DNA of 64,000 nucleotides from Streptomyces sp. R41. GTDB taxonomy: Bacteria; Actinomycetota; Actinomycetes; Streptomycetales; Streptomycetaceae. A program made the position numbers and the translations under genes. How positions within the stretch are numbered: position 1 is the first letter of the stretch; every line of letters starts with the position of its first letter. The DNA lies in the NCBI RefSeq assembly GCF_041053055.1, contig NZ_CP163443.1, positions 4,154,001 to 4,218,000 on the forward strand, written 5' to 3'. Positions 53,999 to 63,223 of the stretch are shown one piece after another. Under the pieces are notes generated by a model. That model was given only the letters and a program-made list of their open reading frames with translations, was not told the DNA's origin and ran no database searches.

Positions 53999-54646
53999 TT
54001 GAACTTCTGGGAGTACCTGAGCAGCCGCCACCAGCAGCTGCTCACGGACGCGTACCAGCACGCCAGCGCGGTCTTCCAGTGCATGGTCGTCGCGACGGTC
54101 ATCGGTGTGGTGATCGGTGTGATCACCTATCGGAGCGACTGGGCTGGCAGCCTCGCCACGGTCACCACCTCCACCATCCTGACGATCCCGTCGCTCGCCA
54201 TGATCGGTCTGCTGATCCCGATCGTCGGCCTGGGCGTGCCGCCGACGGTGGTCGCCCTGACGCTGTACGGGCTGCTGCCGATCGTGCGGAACTCGATCGT
54301 CGGCCTGCGCGGGGTCGACCCTTCGCTGGTGGACGCGGCGAAGGGCATCGGGATGTCGCGGCCGGCCCGGCTGATGAAGGTGGAGCTGCCGCTGGCCTGG
54401 CCGCCGATCCTCACCGGCATCAGGATCTCGACGCAGATGCTGATGGGCATCGCGGCGATCGCGGCGTACGCCTCCGGGCCCGGACTCGGCAACGAGATCT
54501 TCCGCGGCATCGGCTCCCTGGGCAGCAAGAACGCGCTCAACCAGGTGCTCGCGGGCACGCTCGGGATCATCATCCTGGCGCTGCTGTTCGACGCCGCGTA
54601 CGTCCTCATCGGGCGGCTGACCATTCCGAGGGGGATCCGTGCCTGA
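53999..54646 (+). CDS. glycine betaine/choline-type ABC permease 1
   Basis: 215 aa, TTG start after GGGAGGTGAG. Membrane segments and the EAA-type loop GVDPSLVDAAKGIGMSRPARLMKVELPLA are typical of ProW/OpuBB permeases. It overlaps the ATPase gene by 8 nt. First gene of a four-gene importer. Confidence 0.92.
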   Translation: MNFWEYLSSRHQQLLTDAYQHASAVFQCMVVATVIGVVIGVITYRSDWAGSLATVTTSTILTIPSLAMIGLLIPIVGLGVPPTVVALTLYGLLPIVRNSIVGLRGVDPSLVDAAKGIGMSRPARLMKVELPLAWPPILTGIRISTQMLMGIAAIAAYASGPGLGNEIFRGIGSLGSKNALNQVLAGTLGIIILALLFDAAYVLIGRLTIPRGIRA

Positions 54647-55916
54647 GACCTCTGAGACCGCCGGGAAAGCCGCGCCCAGGCATGCGTCCACCACCGGCGC
54701 CACCATCGAGCTGGAGCACCTCACCAAGCGCTATCCCGGCAGCCGGGACCCCGCCGTGGACAGCGTCAACATGGAGATCAAGGCGGGCGAACTCGTCGTC
54801 TTCGTGGGCCCGTCCGGGTGCGGCAAGTCCACCACCCTGAAGATGATCAACCGGTTGATCGAGCCGACCGGCGGACGCATCCGCATCGGCGGCGAGGACG
54901 TCACCGACATGGATCCGGTGAAGCTGCGCCGCAAGATCGGGTACGCGATCCAGGCCTCCGGGCTCTTCCCGCACATGACGGTCGCCCAGAACATCGCGCT
55001 GGTACCGAAGATGGTCGGCTGGTCCAAGCCGAGGATCAGGTCGCGGGTCGAGGAGATGCTGGACCTGGTCGGGCTCGACCCGGCCGAGTTCCACGGCCGC
55101 TATCCGCGCCAGCTCTCCGGCGGTCAGCAGCAACGCGTCGGCGTGGCCCGGGCGTTGGCTGCCGACCCGCCCGTCCTGTTGATGGACGAGCCGTTCGGGG
55201 CGGTGGACCCGATCACCCGCGACCACCTCCAGGACGAGCTGATCCGGCTCCAGTACGAGCTGCACAAGACGATCGTCTTCGTCACCCACGACTTCGACGA
55301 GGCGATCAAGCTGGGCGACCGGATCGCGGTGCTGCGCGAGCGCTCGCACATCGCGCAGTTCGACACCCCGGAGGCGATCCTCACCAACCCGGCCGACGAC
55401 TTCGTGTCGGGGTTCGTGGGCGCGGGGGCGGCTCTGAAGAGACTCAATCTGACGCGCGTACGGGATGTGGAGATCACCGACTATCCGACGGTGACCGTGG
55501 ACGACCCCCTCCAGTCGATCTTCAACCTGCTCCGGGCGAGCGGTACGAACGAGATCCTGCTGCTCGACAAGCGCCGGCGCCCGTACAAGTGGCTGCGGCG
55601 CGGCGACCTGATGCGGGCCAAGGGCTCGCTGGCGCGGGCCGGCACGCTGGTGCACGACACGGTGACCAGGGACGCCACGCTGCGCGACGCCCTGGAGGCG
55701 GTGCTCACGGACAACACGGGCCGGGTCGCGGTCACCGGGCGGCGCGGCGAGTACATCGGCGTCGTCGACATGGAGACGCTGATGAACTCCGTGCACGAGC
55801 TGCTCGAGGCCGACCGGCTGGAGGCGATCGAGGCCCAGCACGAGCTGGAGGAGGCGCGCGCCCAGCAGACCCACTTCGAGCAGGAGGGCGTGGACATCGG
55901 GGAGGCGAAGGCGTGA
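54639..55916 (+). CDS. glycine betaine/choline-type ABC ATPase with CBS domains
   Basis: 425 aa. Walker A GPSGCGKST, signature LSGGQQQRVGVARAL, Walker B VLLMDEPFGAVDP and switch FVTHDFDEAIKL. The C-terminal 120 residues form a CBS pair (IFNLLRASGTNEILLLD, VAVTGRRGEYIGVVD), which in OpuA-type ATPases senses ionic strength or c-di-AMP. Overlaps the next gene by GTGA. Confidence 0.94.
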   Translation: MPETSETAGKAAPRHASTTGATIELEHLTKRYPGSRDPAVDSVNMEIKAGELVVFVGPSGCGKSTTLKMINRLIEPTGGRIRIGGEDVTDMDPVKLRRKIGYAIQASGLFPHMTVAQNIALVPKMVGWSKPRIRSRVEEMLDLVGLDPAEFHGRYPRQLSGGQQQRVGVARALAADPPVLLMDEPFGAVDPITRDHLQDELIRLQYELHKTIVFVTHDFDEAIKLGDRIAVLRERSHIAQFDTPEAILTNPADDFVSGFVGAGAALKRLNLTRVRDVEITDYPTVTVDDPLQSIFNLLRASGTNEILLLDKRRRPYKWLRRGDLMRAKGSLARAGTLVHDTVTRDATLRDALEAVLTDNTGRVAVTGRRGEYIGVVDMETLMNSVHELLEADRLEAIEAQHELEEARAQQTHFEQEGVDIGEAKA

Positions 55917-56767
55917 GCACACCGCCCACCGATCAGCGGCCCGAGGGCGAGCACGAGGTCAAGGGGCTCGCGTTCCGGGACGAGGGCGAGGCCGAGCAGG
56001 AGGCCCCGCCGCCGCCCGTCACGCTCAAGCGCCGGATCACCTGGCGGAAGCTGACCTTTCTGCCCGCCGTCCTCGTGGCCCTCCTGCTCGCCACGTGGCT
56101 CTGGTTCCAGCAGGCGAACCTCGACCCGATCTCCGAGAACGCCCTGTCGAACGGTCAGGTGTCGAAGGCCTTGTGGCAGCAGATCCAACTGGTCGTGATC
56201 TCCACCTTCTTCGTGCTGATCATCGCCATCCCGCTGGGCATCCTGCTCACCCGCAAGACGTTCCGGAAGGCGACCCCGATCGCGATGACCATCGCCAACA
56301 TGGGGCAGGCCACTCCGGCGATCGGTCTGCTGGCACTCCTGGTCATCGTGCTCGGCTCCGGCCAGAAGGCCGCCCTGATCGGCATCATCATCTACGCCGT
56401 CCTGCCGGTGCTGTCGAACACGATCGCGGGCCTGAAGGGCAACGACCCGACGCTGCTCGAAGCGGCGCGGGGCATCGGCATGTCGCCGCTGGGGGTTCTC
56501 GGGAAGATCGAGCTACCGCTGGCCGTACCGCTGATCCTCGGTGGTGTGCGGACGGCCCTCGTGCTGAACGTGGGCACGGCGACCCTCGCCACGTTCGGCG
56601 GAGGCGGCGGTCTGGGCGTCCTCATCACCACCGGAATCACCACCCAGCGCATGCCGGTCCTGGTCCTCGGCTCGGTCCTCACGGTTGCGCTCGCGCTGCT
56701 CGTCGACTGGCTCGCCTCACTGGCCGAGCTGCTGCTCAGGCCGCGCGGGTTGGAGGCGGGGTCATGA
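55913..56767 (+). CDS. glycine betaine/choline-type ABC permease 2
   Basis: 284 aa, GTG start in a GTGA overlap with the ATPase stop. A 45-residue polar N-terminus precedes the membrane domain with the loop GNDPTLLEAARGIGMSPLGVLGKIELPLA. Second half-permease of the importer. Its stop overlaps the ATG of the binding-protein gene. Confidence 0.93.
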   Translation: MSTPPTDQRPEGEHEVKGLAFRDEGEAEQEAPPPPVTLKRRITWRKLTFLPAVLVALLLATWLWFQQANLDPISENALSNGQVSKALWQQIQLVVISTFFVLIIAIPLGILLTRKTFRKATPIAMTIANMGQATPAIGLLALLVIVLGSGQKAALIGIIIYAVLPVLSNTIAGLKGNDPTLLEAARGIGMSPLGVLGKIELPLAVPLILGGVRTALVLNVGTATLATFGGGGGLGVLITTGITTQRMPVLVLGSVLTVALALLVDWLASLAELLLRPRGLEAGS

Positions 56768-57729
56768 GGCGCTTCATGGCCCGCGTGTTCGCCGGCGGGC
56801 TGCTGCTGGCCTCCGGGTGCGGGCTGACCAGCGGCTCCCCCATGGTCGACAACGTCAAGCCCGGCTCGATCGGCCAGGGCGAACCGCTCAAGGGCGCCAA
56901 CCTGACCGTCACCTCCAAGGAGTTCACCGAGCAGCTGATCCTCGGCGCGATCATGGGCATCGCCTTCCAGGCGGCCGGCGCGAATGTGCTCGACCGCACC
57001 GGCATCCAGGGGTCGGTCGGCGCCCGCGAGGCCGTCAAGAACGGCGACGCGGACGCCATGTACGAGTACACGGGCACGGCCTGGATCACCTACCTCGGCA
57101 ACAGCACGCCCATCCCCGACCCGCAGAAGCAGTGGGAGGCGGTGCGCGACGCCGACCTCAAGAACGGCCTGACCTGGCTGCCGCCGTCCGCCCTCAACAA
57201 CACGTACGCGCTCGCCATGAACCAGGCCAACTTCAAGAAGTACGGCACGAGGACGCTCTCCGACGTGGCCGCGCTGGCCAAGAAGGACCCCGGCGCGGTG
57301 ACGCTGTGCGTGGAGAGCGAGTTCGCCAACCGGGCGGACGGACTGCCGGGCATGGAGAACGCGTACGGGATGAGCGTGCCCGCGAAGAACATCACGCAGA
57401 TGGACACCGGGATCATCTACACCCAGGTGGCGAAGGGCAGTTGCACCTACGGGGAGGTGTTCACCACCGACGGGCGCATCAAGTCGATGAACCTGGAGGT
57501 GATGCAGGACGACAAGAAGTTCTTCCCCAACTACAACGCCGCGCCCGAGATCAACTCCAAGGCCCTGAAGAAGTATCCGGCGATCGCCGAGGTCATCAAT
57601 CCGGTGACGAAGAAGCTGAACAACGCGGTGGCGCAGGAGTTGAACGCGAAGGTGGACGTGGACGGGGAGGATCCGCATCAGGTGGCGTTGGACTGGATGA
57701 AGGCGGAGGGGTTCGTGAAGGGCGGCTGA
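56764..57729 (+). CDS. OpuC/OpuB-type substrate-binding lipoprotein
   Basis: 321 aa. Signal peptide with lipobox L-A-S-G-C at residue 19. SKEFTEQLILGAIMGIAFQAAG, MYEYTGTAWITYLG and ITQMDTGIIYTQVAKGSCTYGEVFTTDGRI are characteristic of quaternary-amine-binding proteins. Delivers ligand to the two permeases. Betaine, choline or ergothioneine-like ligands are all possible. Confidence 0.93.
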   Translation: MRRFMARVFAGGLLLASGCGLTSGSPMVDNVKPGSIGQGEPLKGANLTVTSKEFTEQLILGAIMGIAFQAAGANVLDRTGIQGSVGAREAVKNGDADAMYEYTGTAWITYLGNSTPIPDPQKQWEAVRDADLKNGLTWLPPSALNNTYALAMNQANFKKYGTRTLSDVAALAKKDPGAVTLCVESEFANRADGLPGMENAYGMSVPAKNITQMDTGIIYTQVAKGSCTYGEVFTTDGRIKSMNLEVMQDDKKFFPNYNAAPEINSKALKKYPAIAEVINPVTKKLNNAVAQELNAKVDVDGEDPHQVALDWMKAEGFVKGG

Positions 57730-57848
57730 GCTCTGCGGAGCGGCTCGTCGGGGGGATCGAGGGCCTGCCCGCGGGTGCGCCGGGGAGGGCGTGTCGAGGC
57801 GTCGTAAGCGGAAGAGTCAAGTCCGCCGCATCACCGAATCGCCCTGGT

Positions 57849-57860
57849 GCATCATGATGC
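57849..57860. promoter_or_regulatory. perfect 12-bp palindrome upstream of vapBC
   Basis: GCATCATGATGC lies 22 nt before the antitoxin start. It suits binding by a dimeric ribbon-helix-helix antitoxin. CTTACG downstream may be part of the -10 region. Confidence 0.5.
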
Positions 57861-57881
57861 GCGGCTCTTACGCTTGTGTGC

Positions 57882-58124
57882 ATGAGGACAACGGTCGACC
57901 TCTCCGAGGACCTGCTCCAGGAAGCCAAGCTGCGCGCCGCGCGCAGGCGCGTCACGGTCAGTGCGGTGATAGAGGACGCGTTGCGGGCGTCGTTCGCGCG
58001 GGATGTGGCGGCGGCACGAAACATCGTCAGCCTGACCACCGACCCCGGCGGCGGGGGAGTGCGCCCAGGTGTCAACCTCGACGACAACGCGTCGGTGCGG
58101 GACCTCATGGATGGCCTGGAATGA
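57882..58124 (+). CDS. VapB-type antitoxin (ribbon-helix-helix)
   Basis: An 80-aa protein. MRTTVDLSEDLLQEAKLRAARRRVTVSAVIEDALRASF is an RHH DNA-binding domain; the Gly-rich C-terminus ends in VRDLMDGLE that would clamp the toxin. Overlaps the PIN toxin gene by ATGA. Autorepression through the palindrome upstream is likely. Confidence 0.9.
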   Translation: MRTTVDLSEDLLQEAKLRAARRRVTVSAVIEDALRASFARDVAAARNIVSLTTDPGGGGVRPGVNLDDNASVRDLMDGLE

Positions 58125-58558
58125 TCCTCTGCGACGTGAACGTCCTCGCGTATGCCTTCCGCGAGGACAGCAAGGACCACGAGGAGTACCACGGGTGGCT
58201 CATCGAGCGGCTGCGCGGTGACGAACCCGTCGGCTACAGCAGCGTGATCGACAGCGGCTTCCTGCGGATCGTCACGCATCAGCGGATCTACCAGCCGCCG
58301 AGCGATCCGGAGACGGCCTTTGCCTTTCTCCAGGACATGCGCAGTGCGCCCGTCGCCACCTTCGTCCAGGAAGGCCCCCGGCACTGGGAGATCTTCGAGC
58401 GCCTGTGCCTCAGAGTCGGCGCCCGCTCGAACCTCATCCCCGACGCCTACATCGCCGCCCTCGCCATAGAGCACGGTGCCACGCTCTACTCCGCCGACCG
58501 AGGATTCGCCCGCTTCCCCGGCCTGCGCTGGCGCCACCCTGTGGAGGACGACGTCTGA
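58121..58558 (+). CDS. VapC-type toxin, PIN-domain ribonuclease
   Basis: 145 aa. Acidic metal-binding residues of the PIN fold are visible: Asp5 in ILCDVNVLAYAF, the Asp in PDAYIAALAIEHG and the Asp in LYSADRGFARFPGL. The target RNA is unknown. Paired with the RHH antitoxin gene. Confidence 0.92.
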   Translation: MILCDVNVLAYAFREDSKDHEEYHGWLIERLRGDEPVGYSSVIDSGFLRIVTHQRIYQPPSDPETAFAFLQDMRSAPVATFVQEGPRHWEIFERLCLRVGARSNLIPDAYIAALAIEHGATLYSADRGFARFPGLRWRHPVEDDV

Positions 58559-58602
58559 GCGGCTGAGCGCCGGGGTGCGAGCCCATCCGCACCTACCCGG
58601 GC

Positions 58603-59391
58603 TCAGCAGCTGGGAACCGAGCCCTTCCCCTTCTCCAGGGCCACCAGGGAGTCCACCGCACCCTTCAGGGTGGTCACCGGAATCAGCCGCAGCCCCTTGG
58701 GGAGCTCCGACTTCGCGTCCGAGCACTCCGCCTTCGGGACCAGGAAGATCGTCGCGCCGTCGCGGCGGGCGGCCTGGGTCTTGAGGGCGACGCCTCCCAC
58801 CGCGCCGACCTTGCCGTCGGCGTCGATCGTCCCCGTACCCGCGATGGTGCGACCCCCCGTGAGGTCACCGCCGCTGCCATCGCCGTCCAGCTTGTCGACG
58901 ATGCCGAGCGAGAAGAGCAGTCCGGCGCTGGGACCGCCGACATCGGCGAGCTTGAGGGTGACCTTGACGTCGTTCTTCTCGTGGAGATACGACAGTGCCG
59001 CCTCGGTGGCCGTGTCCTGGGACTCCTTCATCTGCTCGGCGTTGTGCCGCTCGATCTCCTTGACGCTGTTCCCGCTCGGGTAGACCGAGTCGCGCGGCAT
59101 CACGGCCCGGTCCGTGGCGAACCAGGCGTCGAGCACATCGCTGAGGGAGACGCTCGCGTCGGGGCCCGTCGCCTCGATCGTCGTCATCCGCAGCTGCCCG
59201 CTGGTGTCCCGCGTGGGCGCCCCGCTGATCGTGATCACCGGGTCGCCCTTGTTCTCGCCGAGGACGTTCGCCGTCATACCGGGCTGCGCCACGGAGAACG
59301 GCAGCGGCGCGAACACCGCCGTGGCGAGCAGAGCCACGACGGGGACGGCGCAGACGGCGACGGCCTTGGGGCGCGTGAGGCGAGAGAGCAC
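58603..59391 (-). CDS. S16 (Lon-type) serine protease, membrane anchored
   Basis: 262 aa. One N-terminal membrane segment (AVAVCAVPVVALLATAVFA) and a C-terminal Lon proteolytic domain with catalytic Ser in DVGGPSAGLLFSLG and Lys in GGVALKTQAARRDGATIF. It is shorter than YlbL-type relatives and no PDZ domain is evident. GTG start with TAGATT 6 nt upstream: leaderless. Faces outward; substrates unknown. Confidence 0.88.
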   Translation of the reverse strand: MLSRLTRPKAVAVCAVPVVALLATAVFAPLPFSVAQPGMTANVLGENKGDPVITISGAPTRDTSGQLRMTTIEATGPDASVSLSDVLDAWFATDRAVMPRDSVYPSGNSVKEIERHNAEQMKESQDTATEAALSYLHEKNDVKVTLKLADVGGPSAGLLFSLGIVDKLDGDGSGGDLTGGRTIAGTGTIDADGKVGAVGGVALKTQAARRDGATIFLVPKAECSDAKSELPKGLRLIPVTTLKGAVDSLVALEKGKGSVPSC

Positions 59392-59394
59392 GGG

Positions 59395-59466
59395 ATCAAT
59401 CTAACGTCACTGCGAGACGCGGCCCCGTGACGGGTTCAATCCAACGTCACCGCTCGGCGCGGCCCC
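59395..59466. repeat. duplicated 3' end of the racemase gene, overlapping the S16 promoter
   Basis: GATCAATCTAACGTCACTGC plus GAGACGCGGCCCC (59395) is an imperfect copy of GTTCAATCCAACGTCACCGC plus TCGGCGCGGCCCC (59434), 39 bp later, which includes the racemase stop. The leaderless TAGATT promoter hexamer of the protease gene lies in the first copy. Confidence 0.75.
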
Positions 59467-60568
59467 CGTACAGGTCCCGCCGTGCGGTCGTGAAGCGGCG
59501 CAGCGCCTCCGGGAGCGGTTCGATGCCGATGCCCGGGGTGCGCGGGACCGGCAGATGACCGTCCTGAAGGACGAACGGCTCGGTGATGTCCTCGGCGAAG
59601 TAGCGGCTGGAGGCGGAGGTGTCGCCGGGGAGGGTGAAGCCGGGCAGGGCCGCGAGCGCCAGGTTGGGGGCGCGGCCGATGCCCGTTTCCAGCATGCCGC
59701 CGCACCACACCGGCACCCCGTGCGCGTGTGCGACGTCATGGATGCGGCGGGCCTCCAGATAGCCGCCGACCCGGACGGGCTTCACGTTCACGACCCGGCA
59801 CGCGTCCATGGCGATCGCGGACGCGGTGTCGCGGGCGCTGTGCAGGGATTCGTCGAGGCAGACGGGGGTGGCGACGCGCTTCTGGAGCTGGGCGTGCGCG
59901 TGGAGGTTGTTCTCCTCCAGCGGTTCCTCGATGAGCAGCAGCCCGAACGCGTCGAGCCGCCGCAGGTGCTCGGCGTCCGCGAGCGAGTACGCCGTGTTCG
60001 CGTCCACCTGGAGCGGCAGCCCGTCCCCGAAGCGCTCGCGCACGGCCCGCACGGGTTCCAGGTCCCAGCCGGGTTCGATCTTCAGCTTGATACGGACGTA
60101 CCCCTCGGCGAGATAGCGCTCGACGTCGTCGAGGAGTGCCGGGACGGACTCCTTGATGCCTACGGACACGCCCGCCGGTACGCGGTCCCGCACCGCCCCG
60201 AGGTAGGTCGCGAACGGCATGCCGTGCGCGCGCAGCCCGGCGTCGAGGACGGCCGTCTCCAGGGCCGCCTTGGCCAGCTCATGGCCCTTGATCTTCGCCA
60301 TCGCGGGCGCGAGCGCGGCCGCCGTGAGCTCCGGGAGGGCGGCCACGCGCGGCAGCAGGAAGTCGCGGAGCACGATCTCGGCCCCGGCCACGAACTCCGA
60401 GCAGTACAGCGGCTCGGGGTCGGCGGCGAACTCCGACCAGCCCTCCGCCGCGTCCGTGACGACGTGGAGGAGGAAGGTGTCCTTCGTCGTCATGGTCCCG
60501 AAGGACGTACGGAAGGGGGTGACGAGGGGCAGGGCGATGTGGACGACTTCGACGCGTTCGAGTTTCAT
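59447..60568 (-). CDS. N-succinylamino acid racemase / OSBS-family enolase
   Basis: A 373-aa enolase-superfamily enzyme. Catalytic K161-L-K163, metal ligands D189, E214 and D239, and K263 in NVKPVRVGG match the positions known for the Amycolatopsis N-acylamino acid racemase. It interconverts D- and L-N-succinylamino acids (OSBS activity possible). No menaquinone genes are nearby; instead a GNAT transferase, a PucR regulator and a desuccinylase are, which points to racemase function. Overlaps the GNAT gene by 4 nt. Confidence 0.9.
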   Translation of the reverse strand: MKLERVEVVHIALPLVTPFRTSFGTMTTKDTFLLHVVTDAAEGWSEFAADPEPLYCSEFVAGAEIVLRDFLLPRVAALPELTAAALAPAMAKIKGHELAKAALETAVLDAGLRAHGMPFATYLGAVRDRVPAGVSVGIKESVPALLDDVERYLAEGYVRIKLKIEPGWDLEPVRAVRERFGDGLPLQVDANTAYSLADAEHLRRLDAFGLLLIEEPLEENNLHAHAQLQKRVATPVCLDESLHSARDTASAIAMDACRVVNVKPVRVGGYLEARRIHDVAHAHGVPVWCGGMLETGIGRAPNLALAALPGFTLPGDTSASSRYFAEDITEPFVLQDGHLPVPRTPGIGIEPLPEALRRFTTARRDLYGGRAER

Positions 60569-61515
60569 GCGTGGCCTTCCGTGGACGGGCGGGTGAGGGT
60601 GTACCAGCCGTCCCGGGACATCCCCGTGGCGACGTACCCCTCGGCGAAGGCCTCCGTGAAGACCTCCCGGACGGCGTGCCGCCAGCGCAGTGCCGGCAGC
60701 GGGTCGGTGGCGCGCAGCTTGACGATGTCGTCCGGCACCCGGCACCAGACGCGGCTGTCGGCGAGGTCGCGGCGGGCCAGCGGGTCGCCGTCGGGGGCGA
60801 GGTGGGTGGCGGGCGCGGCGTCGCGGTCGCCTTCCGCCGCCGTGCGGTCGCCTTCCTCCGCCGTACGGGAATGGGGCGCGGCGAGGTCCCAGGTCACCGT
60901 CAGACGGTCGCTCTCGTCGCCGTCGTTCACACCGTCGGCCATCGGCCCGTAGAAGTCGACGAGGTACTCCGTGCCTGCGGCGCCCAGCTTGACCAGGTTG
61001 AAGCGGGCGTTGCGGCCGACCAACGGGTCGAAGGTCCAGCGCATGGTGCGGGCGCCGCGCTCCAGGGCCCAGACGCGCTGGGCCTGCTTCACGGCGTACC
61101 CGACCCCGCGGTCGGAGGCGACGGCCGCGGCCACGAAGGAGTACACGTCCGCGTCGCCGGGCGGCCCGAAGACGGCCACGGAGGCTCCGGCGAGCCGCTC
61201 CCCGGCCGGCGAGTACGCGGCGTGCACCGCGCCGCCCGCGTGGACGAGGCTGTGCAGCACCTCGGCGGGGTACGGCGGGGTGCTGCGCGGGGTCTGCCAG
61301 ACGTCGCTGAAGAAGTCGGCCACGGCGGCGATGCCGGTGACGTCGTGGACGGTGCGAAGGGTGACGCCTGCCGCGTCGGCGGCGGCCGACGCGAGATCTC
61401 GTACACCGGTCGCCGCTGCCGTCCCGCCCCGCGCCGCGTCCGTCGCCACTGCCACCCAGTCCCCTGCCGGCGGATCGTCTGCCACGGGGTCGCCTGCCAT
61501 GCCGTCTCCTGTCAT
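60565..61515 (-). CDS. GNAT-like D-amino acid N-succinyltransferase (COG3375)
   Basis: 316 aa. The family (COG3375) is a GNAT variant found next to the racemase: DFFSDVWQTP, GVGYAVKQAQRVWALERGA for acyl-CoA binding, and MRWTFDPLVGRNARFNLVKLGA with DFYGPMADG. In Geobacillus a homologous neighbour was proposed to succinylate D-amino acids. The 60-residue Ala-rich N-terminus is unusual; an internal start is possible. First gene of the two-gene operon. Confidence 0.85.
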   Translation of the reverse strand: MTGDGMAGDPVADDPPAGDWVAVATDAARGGTAAATGVRDLASAAADAAGVTLRTVHDVTGIAAVADFFSDVWQTPRSTPPYPAEVLHSLVHAGGAVHAAYSPAGERLAGASVAVFGPPGDADVYSFVAAAVASDRGVGYAVKQAQRVWALERGARTMRWTFDPLVGRNARFNLVKLGAAGTEYLVDFYGPMADGVNDGDESDRLTVTWDLAAPHSRTAEEGDRTAAEGDRDAAPATHLAPDGDPLARRDLADSRVWCRVPDDIVKLRATDPLPALRWRHAVREVFTEAFAEGYVATGMSRDGWYTLTRPSTEGHA

Positions 61516-61615
61516 GAGGTCGAGTCTCGGAGGCGGCGGCGGCGCCCACGTTGTGCATCAGGACAACACACGCGTACGTTCCTGATGAGATCGGCCAATC
61601 CCGGAGGAGGGACCC

Positions 61616-63223
61616 ATGGACGCCTGCACCCTCGGCGACCTGCTGGACGTCATAGGCGGCCCCTCCGTACGCCTGCACACCGCGCCCGCCGGGCTCACCG
61701 TGCCGGTCACGGAGGCGCTGCTGTACGACGCCCACGCCCCGCTGCCCCGTGCGCCCGGGGCGCTGCTGCTCGCGGTCGGGGTGCGCGCGTCCGCGGCCGG
61801 GCCGCTGGCGCGGGCCGCGGCGGAGGCGGGGATGAGCGGGCTGGTGGTCCGCGGCCCGGACGGCCCGCTCGCGGAGGCGGAGTCGGCGGGCGTGGCCCTG
61901 CTGTCGGTGGACGAGGACGCCGCCTGGCACCACGTGCACCTGCTGCTCGCCTCGGCGATCGGCGCCCGCCCGTCGACCGCCGGGAGCGGCCTCGGGGACC
62001 TGTTCGCACTGGCCGACGCGGTGGCCACGGCCGTCGGCGGCGCCACGGTCGTCGAGGACCCGCGCCAGCGGATCCTCGCCTACTCGACCGTGCCGGGGCA
62101 GCCGGTCGACGAGGACCGCAGGCAGGGCATCCTCGGCCTCCAGGTGCCGACGAGCCCGGAGAACTCGGAGCAGTACCGGGTGCTGTTCGCGGCCGACGGC
62201 CCCGTCCGGCTGCCCGCGCTCGGCGGCACCGGCCTGGGTGACCCAGGTGGTCTCCTCCCCCGCCTCGCCGTCGCCGTCCGCGCCGGCGGCGAAACGCTCG
62301 GTTCGCTCTGGGTCGTGGACGACGGCAACCTCGCGCCCGACGCCGAGGAGGCCCTCGCCCAGGGCGCGTCCACGGCGGCGCTGCTCCTGCTGCGCGCGCG
62401 GGCCGCGCAGGAGCTTGCCCGGCACCAGAACGGGGACCTGCTGCGCCGCCTGCTCGACGGCACCGCCGACCCGGCCGGCGCCGCCCACCGGCTGGGCCTC
62501 GGCCTCGGCCCGGACGGAGACCCGGCGCCCGTCCGCGTGGCCGCCTTCGTCCTCGACTCGGCCGTCTCGGCGGCGGACGTCGAGCAGACCGCGCTGCGGC
62601 TCCTGGACCTCGTACGGCTCCAGTGCGAGGCGCGCTACGGGCGGCACGCGTGCGTCCTCGTCGACGGAGTCGTGTACGCGCTGCTGCCCGCGCTCGGCGA
62701 ACACGGCGGGGCGCGTCACAAGAGGCTCGCTGAGGACATCGTGCGGCGGGCCGGGCAGGCACTGCGGGTGCCCGTGCGGGCGGGGCTCGGCGATGTCGTG
62801 CCGGGGCTCGCGGAGGTGACGGCCTCCCGCGCCGACGCGGACCTCGTCCTGCGCGTCCTCGGACCGGAGCTGCCGGTGGCGTCCGTGGCGGAGGTGCGGC
62901 CGCGTGTCGCCCTCCTCCGCCTCACCGAAGTCATGGGCGAGCGGCGGGAGTTGAGTGCCGGGGCGTGGCGGACGGTTCTCGCGTACGACACCGAGCACGG
63001 CACCGACTACGCCCGCACCCTCGTCTCCTGGCTGGACGCCGGCTGCGACATGGCGGGCGCGGCCCGGCTGCTCGCCGTACACCCCAACACCTGCCGCTAC
63101 CGCCTCCGGCAGGCCCAGCAGCAGCTCGGCATCGACCTCGACGATCCCGACGAACGGCTGGTGCTGTGGCTGCAGTTGCGGACGCTGGCCGGGCTCACGG
63201 CGACGCCGACAGCCAGCTCCTGA
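61616..63223 (+). CDS. PucR-family transcriptional regulator
   Basis: 535 aa. PucR-like N-terminal domain, a GAF-like middle (TVVEDPRQRILAYSTVPGQPV) and the C-terminal HTH (GCDMAGAARLLAVHPNTCRYRLRQAQQQLGIDL). Such regulators respond to catabolic metabolites. Divergent from the succinyltransferase-racemase operon and convergent, with a 29-nt overlap, with the desuccinylase gene; it probably controls both. Confidence 0.9.
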   Translation: MDACTLGDLLDVIGGPSVRLHTAPAGLTVPVTEALLYDAHAPLPRAPGALLLAVGVRASAAGPLARAAAEAGMSGLVVRGPDGPLAEAESAGVALLSVDEDAAWHHVHLLLASAIGARPSTAGSGLGDLFALADAVATAVGGATVVEDPRQRILAYSTVPGQPVDEDRRQGILGLQVPTSPENSEQYRVLFAADGPVRLPALGGTGLGDPGGLLPRLAVAVRAGGETLGSLWVVDDGNLAPDAEEALAQGASTAALLLLRARAAQELARHQNGDLLRRLLDGTADPAGAAHRLGLGLGPDGDPAPVRVAAFVLDSAVSAADVEQTALRLLDLVRLQCEARYGRHACVLVDGVVYALLPALGEHGGARHKRLAEDIVRRAGQALRVPVRAGLGDVVPGLAEVTASRADADLVLRVLGPELPVASVAEVRPRVALLRLTEVMGERRELSAGAWRTVLAYDTEHGTDYARTLVSWLDAGCDMAGAARLLAVHPNTCRYRLRQAQQQLGIDLDDPDERLVLWLQLRTLAGLTATPTASS

